The notes: generated by a model not told the origin, from the letters alone. 64,000 nt of DNA from Opisthorchis felineus (GCA_004794785.1 SJOL01008821.1:801761-865760); one strand, 5' to 3'. Numbered from the stretch's first letter, positions 37,511-50,129 are shown. Translations and numbers: made by a program.

Positions 37511-39945
37511 GTGGACGCGGGATTCATATTTTTAACGGCTGTCATGGCTGAGCGCGTGTTGTCCGTGAAGGCGGTAAATGATTCTGTAGACAGGTCAGCT
37601 CATCCACGTTTTTTCTCTTTCAATGCATTTGAAATCGCTTTGAGAGAGTATATGATCAATAATTTCGTTGTTTTCGTCCGCATAATCTCCCAAAGGAGCA
37701 GCAACTCGATACTTTTATATGGAAAGGCGTTCTACCTTTGCAGCAGACCTCCCTGCAGACGAAGCCAAGGCCGCGGAATTCGTCGGAGCTAGTAAGTTTA
37801 TCGTTATTTGTGTGTACCCGGTAGCACACGTTGTACTGCTCGTCCGGCAAGATTCCATGTTCGCCGGTAACATGACTACTTCATGGTTACTTCCTACCGC
37901 CTGGAGCACAAACATCCACGAAGCAAGTTTATTTTTGACGGGCTCCCCATCAACCGGCGCCTGACAAACGGTGAATTAAAGGAGTTTAGTGCCTTTATGA
38001 GGTATGGCGCTCCTTCGTCTGAGCTTCGACAATACGTCGCTGATAATTTTGGAAAGGTACATACAATCCAGGATGTGTACAACTATCGCGTCAAATACTG
38101 ACCTCCATTGTTAATTAGGTCAGTGGTCAACTTTTATTTGGTTTCTTAGATGACATATCATTCATCATAGCCAAGCTTCGAGAGTGGGGCCGCGTACTCT
38201 TGATGGAAGCAGAGGGTGGCAGTTTCAGCCACCTGTGCTTTTCCTGAACGCAGCAGATCGCACTCTTTCGACGTTTCCCTGACGTCGTAAACGTTGATGC
38301 TACGCAAGGGACCAGCCGCCTTGGGTAAATAACCTTAGAGCCTCCGACGTCCACTGTTAAGTTGCAAGCTATATACATTCCTTGTCACGGGTGGCATGGG
38401 CATCGGCCGACCCGTAATGCATGCTTTCGTTGAAAGCGAACATTTTGCGCCTTTGCGCATGCTGTTCTCCTTGTTCAAGGACACGATGGGTAGACAGTAT
38501 TCGGTCAAAACGTTCGTCATGGACAAGATGACTTTGCAGATGCGGGCTGCAAAAGCCGTGTTTGGCTGTGATATAACGCTCTGCTATTTTCACGCACAGC
38601 AAGCCATCCGGAAGCACGTAAGTTTCATTGCGTTGCTGTAACTCTTGCAGACGCTTTCTAACCGCAGCCGGCACATATTCCACCGCACGGCCCGATTTGA
38701 TAACGCAGCTGATTATGTCACTGTGCGCCGGACATTATTGGTGTAGGTTTCGGCATGATTTACAGATCCTTCGATGAACCGATCCCGAGTTTGTCTCCTA
38801 TTTGACAGCCCACTGGCTGCACATCACTCGAAAGTGGGCCATTCATGCACAACGTGGGTTGGTACACTTTGGGAATGTGACCAGTAACCACCTGGAAAAC
38901 ACCAACGGGCGTTTGAAGAGGCGCGTGCATCAAGCCAATAGTCTGGAGCACGCCATTCACAAGGTCTCCCAGCACAGCGAATGGCTCATTCGCGAGTATG
39001 AGATGCACACCACTTTTTACTGTGACCGCCGAGAAATTCGCAAGTGAGACAGCTACGTTCTACGTGTGGTTTCCAGGATGACGACGTACGCCGCCAATCA
39101 AATTCTTAGGCAGATTGGAACGTGCACGCCAAATCTGATATACCATCAGACAGATCGCTTCAAGGTGAGAAACCCGTTATTAGTAACAGTCAGTATCTGG
39201 TACAAACCCCAAAATTTTCTCAGACGGTTAACACCTCGGCCGGAACCTGCACGTGCACCATTTACCAATCCATGTGGCCACCCTGTGTGCACCTATTCTC
39301 GGAATTCAGACGCCGCTCGTTCCCCTGCGGCAAGTTGATCAATCGAACATACAGTGCCTAGGTCAATTTCCAATCCATCAACGATGACTTGCCGAATACA
39401 ACCTACCAGAAGGAGGCATGCCTCTAGATTTGGTTCCAAATCCGCAGCCGTCACCAGTAGAAGGTTTGCACAAACAGCTCGAACGGTTGGTTTAAAAACT
39501 TAGGCTGCTGGAACCACGTAAGGCTGCTAGATGCATGAAGCATCTGATTGTCCAAACGCAGCTGATGTTCCGTCAAAATTCAGACAGTGCACAGGACAGT
39601 CAGCCTCCGGTGTTGGAGGACAACCGTCCACAACCAAGGTGGCGTTCTATGTTGACTGACGCTGTTCCCTGTGGTTTCTGTGGCCAGCAAAATGACCCTG
39701 TTGATTGCTGGTGTCCGCGAGGTCGACTACCATATCGCCGTTATGGTTGCAAGAACGAGCTTTCCCCACTGTGTGGAGAAAATCTTCAAGTGCGTCCACC
39801 ACTTGAGTGCGCATTATAAATTGAACTATTTCCTTTAGTTGCCGGTCCGTCGCGCAAACGCAGCCTTCACTCTATCAAGCGGTCAGCTAAAAGAGCTTGC
39901 TTTGATGTCGATCTCGACCTGCCCATGGAGACCCAGCCGAGCTAG
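37511..39945 (+). pseudogene. MULE-type transposase with FAR1-like, DDE and SWIM regions, decayed but with micro-introns
   Basis: Domain order in plus sense: an N-terminal block (37600-37790, FNAFEIALREYMINNFVVFV); a FAR1/WRKY-like region ending in SYRLEHKHPRSKF...LPINRRLTNGELKEFS (37890-38100); the transposase with first Asp in VVNVDATQGTSR (38296), second Asp in KTFVMDK (38522) and Glu in SNHLENTNGRLKRR (38895); a SWIM zinc finger CTC...WPPCVH (about 39249-39292); and a basic C-terminal exon (39839-39945, SRKRSLHSIKRSAKRA). Three introns keep the frame: 38618-38650 and 39044-39076 (33 bp each) and 39165-39223 (59 bp). Lesions include frameshifts near 37720 and 38265 and stops near 38231, 38734 and 38773, so this copy is dead. 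Terminal inverted repeats were not found. It could be an old Mutator-like transposon or a dead copy of a host ZSWIM-like gene. Confidence 0.8.
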
Positions 39946-40395
39946 CCCCGTAAAGCAGTCGCAATAAAACAATTCTGCCCAACCGCGGAGCAGATGGAGA
40001 CCGGTAATTGGAGGCCTAATTACAAGCATACGTTTTGTAGACCTTGCTTTCGGATCCCGGGATGACGAGGATTTGGTCTGATTGCTCACGCAGTGACCTC
40101 ATTCATGGCTACGTTCGGGTGCTAATCATCCCCAATAAGTAAGGCCGCTTGTATGGCAGGCCTGTTAGCCCCTCTTTAGCTTCACATTGCGTTGCGTCAA
40201 GTGCTGAGTCAATGAACCCGGGCAATCCCCACCGAGTAGACGTTGATCCCTCATCCCTGATAATGGGAATTATGAAGCACTAGGTAAGTAAGCAAATAAA
40301 ATTCCAGTACATAAGATATGTAAATGTTGTCACCGAAGATTGATTGAGTGTGCATTTTCACTTTCACTTCCTTGTTCCGTGAAGCTGACCTTCAG

Positions 40396-40514
40396 AAACA
40401 GAAAACTGGAACGACTTCCAATTACGCTTGCATCGCCAAATCCAACGAATAAAAACGCAATTTGCCAACGGTGTTTTCGTAAATTTATGGCGGGCGCATT
40501 GTCAACGCGTAAAG
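40396..40514 (+). CDS. Candidate exon with CxxC motif, unknown protein
   Basis: 119 bp lie between CTGACCTTCAG and TAAAG|GTATGA, phase 2 in and 1 out. It encodes 39 residues including AICQRCFRKFMAG, a single CxxC that could be half of a zinc site. Unrecognised. Confidence 0.35.
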
Positions 40515-41574
40515 GTATGAGTATCAAGGGCCGTCGTTGGCGATTGGATTAGGTTACCGTGCATAGGTGAGGCCTCATAATCAGCGTCGCACATAGACAC
40601 GGGCCTAGCAGTCACGATAATTAGTCCAACTGAGTGACACCGCGTACAGTTATGAGTGCGAAGGGTCATTTTGGTCATTGGGTTAGGTATTCTAACTACA
40701 GGGCGTCATATTCCCAATAGAAAAGATAACATGGTGTTGCTAATTTACCTACAGTTGGCTCCTGACACGGTATCGTCCACAGACTAGTTATGCATATCTA
40801 GGAAAATGAATCGTTTACAGAGACGGTGCTCGCGTCTCTACTGCACAGTTCACGCTGTTGTCTAACAATGTTTTACTTGGTGGAGGCTGAGCTCCACAGG
40901 AAATATGTTGTGCGAAGTTGGCTGAACAAAATCATCTCATTCGTTAAACCTAAGGAGTATGGGGCGAACAAACGTCCATGACCGATTTTCCCGGGTGAGC
41001 TTTACACCGGATATTCGGCAGATGTTATTTCATCCTTAAAGAACCCCGAAGAATGTCAAACTATGCTCAACTGCGATTCGTGTTTCATCTATCAAAAGCA
41101 CGTAAAGAAATGGGAATCGGTGACAGTTCGTGACCTTGAAATTTCGCTCACTTAAACAAAGTACCATCAGCAAAATATCACCCAAAGATGAAAATGGATT
41201 AGACTAATTCCACGTTAAAATCGCAACTTCGAAAACCCTATAGTTTGGGAGAAAATAATTTGGGTGTACTTCTAGTGAGCGGCTCCATGACTAGCCAATA
41301 GTTCCCACAGATCATTAAAAGTAGACCGAAATTAACTTCAGTGAAACAATGGGGCTTTTGAAGTAGAGGATTTTACAATGAGTTGGTCTAGTCTGACTGT
41401 GTGTTCCAGTGATATACTGCTCATGGCTGTTTGTTTAACTGGGTGAACTCTCAAGGTCACTGTACGCGGCCGATTAGCACGTGGCCACTTGTTTACCGAT
41501 CAATTACAAATTTAAAAGTGCTGTAAAGTTTAACCGCCCATGATGTTCTTAGGATCGGAGACAACTTACATGAT

Positions 41575-41751
41575 TTCCAATGGAAATTCCACCTTGATGG
41601 ATACTTGAATAACGTTTGGATCCGTTCTGCTTCTCCGACGTAACAAATTAGTAGAATCGGTTCACAGAAGATTGACACGACACCGTTGTTTGCGGTGCTC
41701 CACTTGCATGGAGCGTGGAATTTGAAGAGAACTTGATGTGTTGCGCTGAAT
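41575..41751 (-). CDS. Candidate minus-strand exon, unknown protein
   Basis: On the minus strand, after CGATCATTCAG, an open frame reads ATHQVLFKFHAPCKWSTANN, then a hydrophobic GVVSIFCEPILLICYV, to a consensus donor AATCAT|GTAAGT at about 41570. The splice signals are good but the identity is unknown. Ends are accurate to a few bases. Confidence 0.28.
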
Positions 41752-43195
41752 GATCGCGACTCTGTATCACTGGGACTCGATTCGGCTATCAGGTATGCGA
41801 ACAAAAAGTGCCCGAAATGTGGCGTTCTACGAAAAGTTAAACGCAAGTTGCACCCAGTGTGCCGAAGGATTTCCCGTAGAAAGACGCATAGCCTGGTTCA
41901 CTGGCCTGAGACGCCCATTCGTCATTATCCTAACGGCATGCGTTTTCCTGATTGTAGCATATAACCCGGGAAATCCACTTATCAATCCAAGACACCGATG
42001 ATACCGGAATAAAGAATTGTGTCTCACGTGTAACTTAACAGACCTTGACTGAAGGCCTCTGGTGAGACGCCTCTGATACAATTCATTCTGAAAAGCTTAT
42101 GCTCTTTTCCGCTAAGTGCGTCATGCTGAGGCCACCTCATCGTCCAAACATGCAGCACGACCATGCACCGCACAGTTTTCTCGGATCTCTTGTCCCCGAA
42201 CTTTTTGAACTACTAATTGCTCTAGGCTCATTCAACCTCAAGTGTTGGTTAGCACCTCTTGCTGCGCACCATGTAATATCAGACGGCCTCCACATCTCTA
42301 GCCGGTATGCTAATGTTTACCACATCCCTAACTGGCAACTTGGCTTCCTCCGCAAGTCCTTAAATCGCTTGCTGAATAAGCGGTAATGAACCGGGCCAAA
42401 ACTTGTCCGTACTTTCACACGAGCTAGCTAAGAAGGCACGTGGGCTTGAACCGCGATGCTGGGTACTGTCCACTCCCACCTTTGCCCTTCCTGCTTCAGT
42501 TCATGGACGAATACGCAAGCACCTTTGATTTTGGAACGCTATATCCGGCTAATATATTCACGTATAACCACACCCGTTCGCTTTGGACACATATCGTCAT
42601 TCCCTGTTATCTGAATCTGAATGTTGATTACTAGTAGTGAAACAGGGTAGCGTTTCCAGGCTAAAATAATTAGAAAATTTGGTCACTCTTAGCAGCTTGC
42701 TATTTCTAGCCGAAGCCTGCCAAAAAGCCTAACGCCCTCGAACGAATATTTTTGAATCTTTTTACTATTTTTAATCTGCCATCTGGATGCGACTGTCTTA
42801 TCGTTTCGCCTGAGTGGCATCAGTTAACCATGCTACGCCGTCGATGGGCCCTAGAATATTCTTACTTCCTAATGGCCCCGCTTTGTCACGATTTATTTGC
42901 TAGATCTATCTACACCAGCAACACAGATTCACTCGAGATGTTCATGTACGGGGCTGACCACGAACCAAAGTACGATCGCAATGATGGTACAACGGCCACC
43001 ATGACCAGTCTGATTGCTTGGCTATGTTTCACCTCATCTCTACCGTTTCCAGGTACAGCGTGTTAAATGTGCCGCTAAAACCGCCTCAATCCACCGATTT
43101 TGTGCCAACCCTCCAAAGTACTTGCCATTCAATTGTACTGTCTGCTCGTTGGGCCAAAATCTACTAGTAACACCATTAAACTACCAGGGAGTCGT

Positions 43196-43571
43196 TATAC
43201 CGTGAAGATGGAACCTCGCAGGGCACCGGATGCAGCGTTTCTCTTCTGTCATTAAAAAATCTACCCAAATTACTAGCTGCGGCGAATTCCTCCACCTTGG
43301 CCTCGTCTGGAGGGACGAATGCCGCAACGATGGAAAATGTTTGATGGATAACTCGCAAATGGCCGCTACATTTTGAAATTGCGCGAACAAAAGCGACGTA
43401 ATTATGATCCATGCATTCTCTCACAGCATTTTCAACATCAGTAAATGAGGAAACACGCGGAAAAACTAACTGCTTCACGAAATTTTCCACCGTCTTCATA
43501 TGCAGATCATGCTGAGACACGGCGACCACCATAATTGCGAAACCTGCACACAAAGTAGATGTCGGGTACAC
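43196..43571 (-). pseudogene. N-terminal fragment of a second MULE-family copy
   Basis: The minus-strand frame contains FPRVSSFTDVENAVRECMDH, NYVAFVRAISKCS and PPDEAKVEEFAAAS. These align with HPRFFSFNAFEIALREYMIN, NFVVFVRIISQRS and PADEAKAAEFVGAS of the plus-strand copy at 37.6-37.8 kb. The transposase core is absent. It is a relative about 5 kb from the first copy in opposite orientation, and diverged enough not to be a recent duplicate. Confidence 0.65.
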
Positions 43572-43574
43572 TTA

Positions 43575-46500
43575 AATAAATTTTAGCAAAACTACAACAA
43601 TCTGATGAGATTGTTAGATTTTAACTAAACACGGCCTAATGCTAAAGCATCGTGTGAATGTTTACTCGCTTCAAACTATGGTCTCAAAGAAATTTTGGGT
43701 ATATATCTAGGGGTTCGGCATGTTCGCAGACAAAAGTTTGCGGATTTGGGTGTGTATATTTTCCGCTTTCATATTCGTCTTGGGGCGGCGGCTGGAAAAG
43801 AGGACCTAAGAACTAGAGCCCTTGCCGCACCAGTCGCCTGGCGTTCAAAACGCGGAATGATTTAACGCTGCATTAGAGTGAGTTAGTGAATCCACAAGAA
43901 AGTACCTGGGGCGCAGCAGGTACCAGGCAGCGCAGACCGCAGTACAGAAGAAAGGTACGGGGCGCCGGAGTCCAGCGTCTCGACGCTGAAAATGTGGTCA
44001 TCCATATCCACTGGTTAACTCGCGGCATAGGGACTTTGACCTAGACTTCTCAGAACTTGTTTGTTTTTGTCATTCAGCTGGAAGAAGAAATTTCATGCAA
44101 GTAATTATTCCTGCATTGATTGGCATGTTTCCTACAAGTTGGGAAATAAAACTACTATTGCCAGCTGCGCTGGTAGTAGAAGGTGCAGTTAAACAAATGA
44201 GAATGTACAGTGCTGACAATGACAACGCATTATTCATGGGACATCAGGGGAGATACAGCAAGCTAAACTGTCCTAGTTGGCGCGAGATACGAATTTCCTG
44301 CCCGATCGCTAAAGTTTCAAATTTTTCAAGTCCCCCTTGAGTTACCAACATTCTCCCAAATAGCACTCTTTTATTCATACCGTGTCATTTTAGTGGCACT
44401 GTCTTCATTACCCATTTATGTAGAAGCCACTGTATCCTCTCAAAGATCGAAGGCATCAGTTCTTACCACTGCTGCCACCGTATATTTTACGCTACTTAAA
44501 AGCTGTTCTCTAGATGTCAACCGGCCCAGCTGGCTTGATGTAGAGTGAATTGGCCCCTCCGTGGCGTAATGCACTGCGTCGTTTTGACCTCTCGAAGGAC
44601 AGCGGTGCGCGTGGCCTGTTACCTGGACCCATCCGCTCCTTGGCTGGCCGCTCCAAGTGTCTTCAAAGTCAGTCCACACAGCACAAGTTCAAAGCCACCA
44701 CATATGCTCGTGTTGGATTAGCTATGCTTCATTAAACACTACATTCTCGATGCTTTACGTCCACAAAGAAAACTACCCGAACATACCAAAAAACGTATTC
44801 GCACCACCCTCTTTCTCTTGTCAGCGGAAAATGTACCAAAACTTGCCATCATTGCTACTTTAAACCAGCAGTAATCATTGCAGTTGACAGAAATGGTGAC
44901 TTCCAGCCCATGTTGGATGATGAGTTAGACGTTGACTGTAAACCTCTACATGCTAGACCGTCTATTACCACCTGTTGAATTAAACCACATGTCAAACCTC
45001 CACCACACGTGCGGAATCTTGGAACTAAATAACTTTTTTCAAGGTTATCCCAGTTATTGCACAACAAACTTGCACATGCTTTGCCTACTCTCGACCGCAA
45101 AACCAACTTTTTAAGACTCCCCAATAGGTGCACATCGGACGCATCTAACCACATACACTTAAGGAGACTCAACTCAGAAACTCAAAACTCCGGTTGAGTA
45201 ACGAATCCTTTGTGGATGGGAAATAAGAACGGGGGTTAAATTTTGGTCAAGCACTTCCACCATGGCGTCACACACAAAAAGCATTCCCGTACTAATTCCT
45301 TGAACTGTTGTGAAGCGAATTTGTCATCACTGGCCTCGTTGACCGGAGTGCACATATTCCGGGTGTTTTATTTGACAGAATCAGTTTTACTTGCTTTAAC
45401 AAAATATGAGTACCATGTTTCCTTCCACTGGATTCGGAAATGTTTTTCATCGGTCTTTATGTTACGCCCGCGCAAAGTGCAGCTCTGTCACTGCCACCAA
45501 GAATCGTTCACAGTGTATTCGACTCACAGACTTTCCGACTGCTTTTAGCTTTTTATCCAGGCTTATCACTTTCGTTGTCAGTTGCCGTAGTTTCCGCGAC
45601 GGTGGAGAGAAATCCATAGAATACTTGGTAGAATCTCGTGGATATTTATAGCTTTGGTACACCCCGTTTTAATGTGTGGCGATGGGCCTGTTTATAAAGC
45701 CCGCATGTCCAAATTGGGCTCCTTCATTATTAATGGTTTTTGTCACGCTCTTGAAAGGTGCACTTCTCAGTTTATCAAATTCTATGTTTGCCATTTCCCA
45801 AATGAATTCATAAGGCCATAAATTGCCCTGATTTTTGTTTTCTACTGTAATTTAAGCCAGTTTATGTGCAAAACAGGGAGGCACGGTGCAGCCAGTTAAG
45901 CCTTAGTGTGAACCACCAGCAGCGCGCACCTGAAGAAACCTGAGAAATTTCAGAATCTGTAGATTCTTGCTAGAATTTAGGACACCTAACAATTCGGTTC
46001 CCAGTGGCTGATCAACACAGTGATTGACTCGCTTTTGTGCAGGACAAGGGCACGACCCTTGTATCTTTTGGACAACAACCGCCGCTAATCCACCCACCGT
46101 CTGGTATGAGTGGTCATGTGCTCGCAACTAGCACACATTTTATTTGTTTCCACACGTCAAGGAAGCACTCGGATGGACAATAAATTTAGCCAGTCTTAAA
46201 AGAATAACCTCAGTTGTCACTGGCCACCGTTCGCAGGATGAGATTTGTAGACGCCTGATAGGCGACATCCGGCAAACAGCACGTTTTGCCGGCTCTAAGA
46301 ATAAACAGCAGACAAGTGCTAGCGAGTTCTATCTGGCTCGTTTAACGAACTAATTGTGACTGAGCAACTAATTACTCTTGCTGTAAATATCGCTGGTCCA
46401 CTGTACGTAAGCGCTCAATGGCCGTAATCAAGAAGACGAATCAAAAGGTGAGGGACAGCCATACTTGAACACTACCACTGATGTATTCAAATAAATAGTT

Positions 46501-48595
46501 CGCCTATAAATGCTGTTTGGCATTTCCTAATAGTGGAACAACAGGCGACCCGGGTAGTTCCATACGCACATTACCAATCGGGAAGATCAAGTTTAAACCG
46601 TTATTTGAGTGGCGTTTTCTGAGACAGCTCATGAGATGCGAAGTTTTAGAACTGCCGCACCTGAATTAGTTAGGTAATCTAAACGCTGAGGGCTAAAATT
46701 TACGTGGCAAACAATTCTTTTGTTGGAAATAGACATTTATTGTTTTCCTGTTAGTTGATTTTATTGTGCTTGGCCGCTCGTGTACAAAAAATGCAACTGT
46801 AGTTTCATCAGACAAAAGTGCTGCAACACATGACCACGTAAAATTTTATCCCGAGAGTCTGGCCGGCGAACTATGCAAGCACAATGAGGGTGCTCAGAGG
46901 TTCAGGGTGCATCCGCGTGTGGTGACATATGGACTGTCAAGCCACAGACAGTATAAATTTCTGCAAAGAAAGTGATATCCAACCACATCCCCGACGCTCC
47001 TCCATCAGGACATTGGAAATATTACGAAAACTGTTACACGTTATTTGGGATCTTGACCGTCTTCTACACCGAATTTCAGTGGCAAGCCGAATTGTGTATG
47101 CTGATTTATCAAGTCGCTGGGCAGATAAAAAATATCTCAAGATCAAGAGGATGCCCCGAGTTTAATGCGGGAACTCCACTGTGAAACACTGCAACGGTCA
47201 ATTAGTTCGTTGTGCTCAATAGTCACTTTTTTGAACGAACTGCCCTTACCGTAAAGGTGTCAGTTTGGACAACAGTGCTCACGCCTTCCAGATTTGTTTA
47301 CTTTTGCCATTGTTCAGATGATGGGCGAACATTTTAGGGCCACAAAGCCCCGTTGTTCTTATCTCTTCTAAGGGGAAGCTTGCCGACTTGAAGTAGGCAG
47401 ACTGGACTGTTATCGCTTGTGAAACATAGGAAGTGCAGACATTACCTGAAATGCTATCCAAGGTCATCCAGCCCTCTGGCACGTGCCTCGCATCCACAAA
47501 GTGCAACATCTTACTGTGTGGCCTATGTAGCGTGGGATGTCAGGAAGTCAATGGTACTCGAAGTTCATGGGGCTACAGCGAGGGCACACACCGGTTCTGA
47601 CATGAGGAGGTATTGTAATTGGTATTTTTGGAGCTACATGACACACAAAGCACAGAGTCACTCGGTTTGGGTGACGCAAGAGAGAACACCAGAGAGAGGC
47701 AACGACGTGCGCGTATTGCAGCCAAAACTGCAGGCACAAGTCAAGTACAGGTAGAGCAACAGCTCAAGGTTAGTTAAATGGATGTACAAGCGGGCTACTG
47801 TTTCCTGTTTCGGGTTCGTTGTGACTCGTCGGGGGCACCTGTAGTGGAGAGGTGCGCACTTTAGGTCATACGGTAGCAAGTGTAAGCAGGTACAGTCAAT
47901 TTTCAATTGTGTTACACTTGTACTCTTTGAAAGTACCTCCAAGAATTTAGCGAGCGGCACCGAAAGCCGTGGAACACTGCGCATATACCGGAAGCCTGAT
48001 CAGCCCTGACGGCAGTGTAACAAACGAGGTAAACGCACAAACCTAAAAGGCCAGAAATGCGTTTGCCAAACCATGTTACTTATGGCGTCAGTAGACCAAT
48101 CTTTGGTTCACAACGGACGCGTGAAACAGGCTATAGTTTGGGCTGTATCGTTGGGCAGAATCGACTTGGTCTGTGCGGGCGTATGGTATAAGAAATCATC
48201 AGGTCACCAACTGCCCCCCATCCCACGGTATTGAAACCTCCTCTGGCTCCCCGGTTTAGGCGTGATGAACGTCCAATGGAAGGTCAGCCACTCAAATTCA
48301 CGCCTATGTGACATCATGTGCCACACTTGGCTGTCAAGTCAGCACTTTTACCCACTCAAACTCCGTCGCAATCGTGGGTGTCTAATATACACCTTTGGAC
48401 TTTTTCAGATACAGTCCTGGCTTTGAATTTCCACCACATCTGGCATCACCGTCCTTTCTCATCATTCCCATAAGCTCCTTCTGCGAAATAACCCCCCATA
48501 ATTTGCGTTCTCCACCCATACATTCAATACTTCGAAACGTCTATCTGAAAAATTCCTCCCCGCTCTAAGTATAACCACTAGATATCAGCACTCAC
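43575..48595. other. Mostly unassigned intergenic region
   Basis: Apart from a candidate terminal exon (46133-46353) and a possible 23-bp microexon (44078-44100) nothing was recognised. Overlapping open frames on both strands at 47279-47984 look like an unknown repeat. Confidence 0.35.
46133..46353 (+). CDS. Candidate terminal exon, unknown protein
   Basis: An open frame after GCTCGCAACTAG runs 73 codons to TAA: HTFYLFPHVKEALGWTIN, then SLKRITSVVTGHRSQDEI and a basic, polar end (KNKQQTSASEFYLARLTN). Composition is protein-like, but no family is recognised and no upstream exon is assigned. Confidence 0.33.
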
Positions 48596-48599
48596 CCTA

Positions 48600-48875
48600 T
48601 GAAATATATCCCCTCGAGTATCGCCGCCTCCGAGGGGACCTAATTCTTACTTATGCCCTTGTTGAACAAGGTTTGGCCAACAGTTTTTTCACCGTTGAGC
48701 CAGCAAACACACGGCGGGGACATGGTAAGCTTTTCAAGCTCAGAGCGAACACTTTATCGGGCAAATTTTTTTCTCATTTCGTGTAGTAGCTGCGTGGAAT
48801 AACCTTCCTCCGACAGTTGTCCACGCTCCTTCTGGAACCCAGTTCAAAGCACTACTAGACACTTTTCTATGCGAG
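48600..48875 (+). mobile_element. Non-LTR retrotransposon, C-terminal end of RT ORF
   Basis: The frame reads [46 protein letters not shown], then after a 1-base shift AAWNNLPPTVVHAPSGTQFK and ALLDTFL. The RRLRGDL...FF...RGH...LR...FFS.RVV..WN.LP..VV.A.S...FK..LD pattern is the classic C-terminal region of CR1/Jockey-type LINE polymerases. Only this end is present and it is frameshifted. It is not the same family as the RTE-like copies nearby. Confidence 0.78.
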
Positions 48876-48879
48876 TCCT

Positions 48880-49920
48880 CGTGCTGGCAAAATTGCTGCC
48901 CCGCGCTGACAACTTAAAAAGCAGCGCTACACCCTTTTTTCGCTTGTGCTTTTCAGGTGAACGACAACCGCAGAACGGCAAGAACACAAACGACCCGGGT
49001 AACTTGGGCAAAAGCCTCGATCCTGTGTATCACTCCGTAAATCCTATGTAAGACGCCCGCCTTACTCCGATCAAGCTTTGAGCTTTTCGTGTGCAGTGTC
49101 ACACTCCTATTCACGCAATCGTAATCGCAGTTTTTGTCAGGTTATTTATGGTTACGTGTATTACCATACCTCCAGGTCCAGTATCTCGAGCGTTGAGGCC
49201 CTTGAAGCATATCTACATGAATCTGAGCAGATGCAATGCCGACAGATCCGAGCCATCGCCCTCTCACTTGCACAACAACTTAAACTACAGGACCTTTCCA
49301 ACTTCTCCTTCACTTTCTCGGCACTGAAAAATGAGTAGTTGGTGACGTCGCTTGTGTGTTATGTAGATAAAAGACGATATAACATTCGACTTCGTGAAGC
49401 TCTAGGTCGGTAGTCGCCTTCTCATTGGTACATATTGACCATCGTTCCCCTGTTTTGATTGTTTTAGGGAGGGCGGTATGATGGATTCCATGGTTGGTGT
49501 GCAGCACACCCGAAAATCATAATCATTCTTTGAAACAACAGTACCGAGCGTGCCACCAACCGTTTCGTTGCTGCAAGTATTATGTGCGTCTCCGTTCTTG
49601 CTCGGTTATACCGCCCTTAACGGTAGGGCTGCCGGGCGGATGTGCGAACTGGGACACGAATCATATACTAGATGTCGTCACTTCTGTTCGATTGTTCGAG
49701 GGTCACTGAATGCGGAGATAGTTGGAGCTCTGTGTGAGGAGATCTGGATGACAGCCAGCTTTTCTACGACTCCACGGAACCCTAAGCCGAGATGATTTGT
49801 ATTCATCTGAACTGTAGTTGAACTGTGTTTATACTGCAGCGTTCAGGGTAGTTTGATTACCCTACACGTTCTCGTGTGCGGCTTCTGGTTCCGTCCGGTG
49901 CTCAGTACTGAAGTGTGCCC
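48880..49920. other. Upstream of acyl-CoA oxidase, nothing recognised
   Basis: Short open frames at 49078-49338 and 49494-49795 (plus) have no recognised domain. A promoter for the oxidase gene would be expected here, but no TATA or other element stands out. Confidence 0.35.
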
Positions 49921-49923
49921 CTT

Positions 49924-50129
49924 ATGTTTTCTGCCTGCAGGACGCCAACAGTTGTGGTTCTTCGCCGTTTTGTCAGCCGGCGGTCGAAAGTGAATGTAAT
50001 GGATCATGTTGCAGCATGGAAAAGTAAAAATATCGACGTAAAAGCACTCAAACATATTTTGGATCATGACAACCACGAAACTCGAGATAAACTACGTGAG
50101 TTATTAACCAGAGAGGCAATGATCCCTCG
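49924..50129 (+). CDS. Acyl-CoA oxidase exon 1
   Basis: ATG 49924 is the first Met after an in-frame stop (TGA, 49909). It gives MFSACRTPTVVVLRRFVSRR before the conserved region, an Arg-rich, acid-free stretch like a mitochondrial presequence. A second Met at 49999 (MDHVAAWKSKN) is the alternative start without that extension. The exon ends two bases into an Arg codon at CG|GTATGT. Confidence 0.78.

Larger units (their letters stand above)
39946..43195. other. Unassigned region with several open frames
   Basis: Besides the candidate exons at 40396-40514 and 41575-41751, plus-strand frames of 64-104 codons lie at 41750-42001 (hydrophobic stretch FVIILTACVFLIVAY), 42099-42386, 42440-42634 and 42752-43066. 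None shows a family I recognise. They may be exons of one multi-exon gene or an unknown transposon; phases could not be linked. Confidence 0.35.

Noticed and set aside
44440..44679. 79-codon minus-strand ORF with Trp/Gly-rich sequence
   Set aside because: No domain, no splice signals, and the plus strand is also open.
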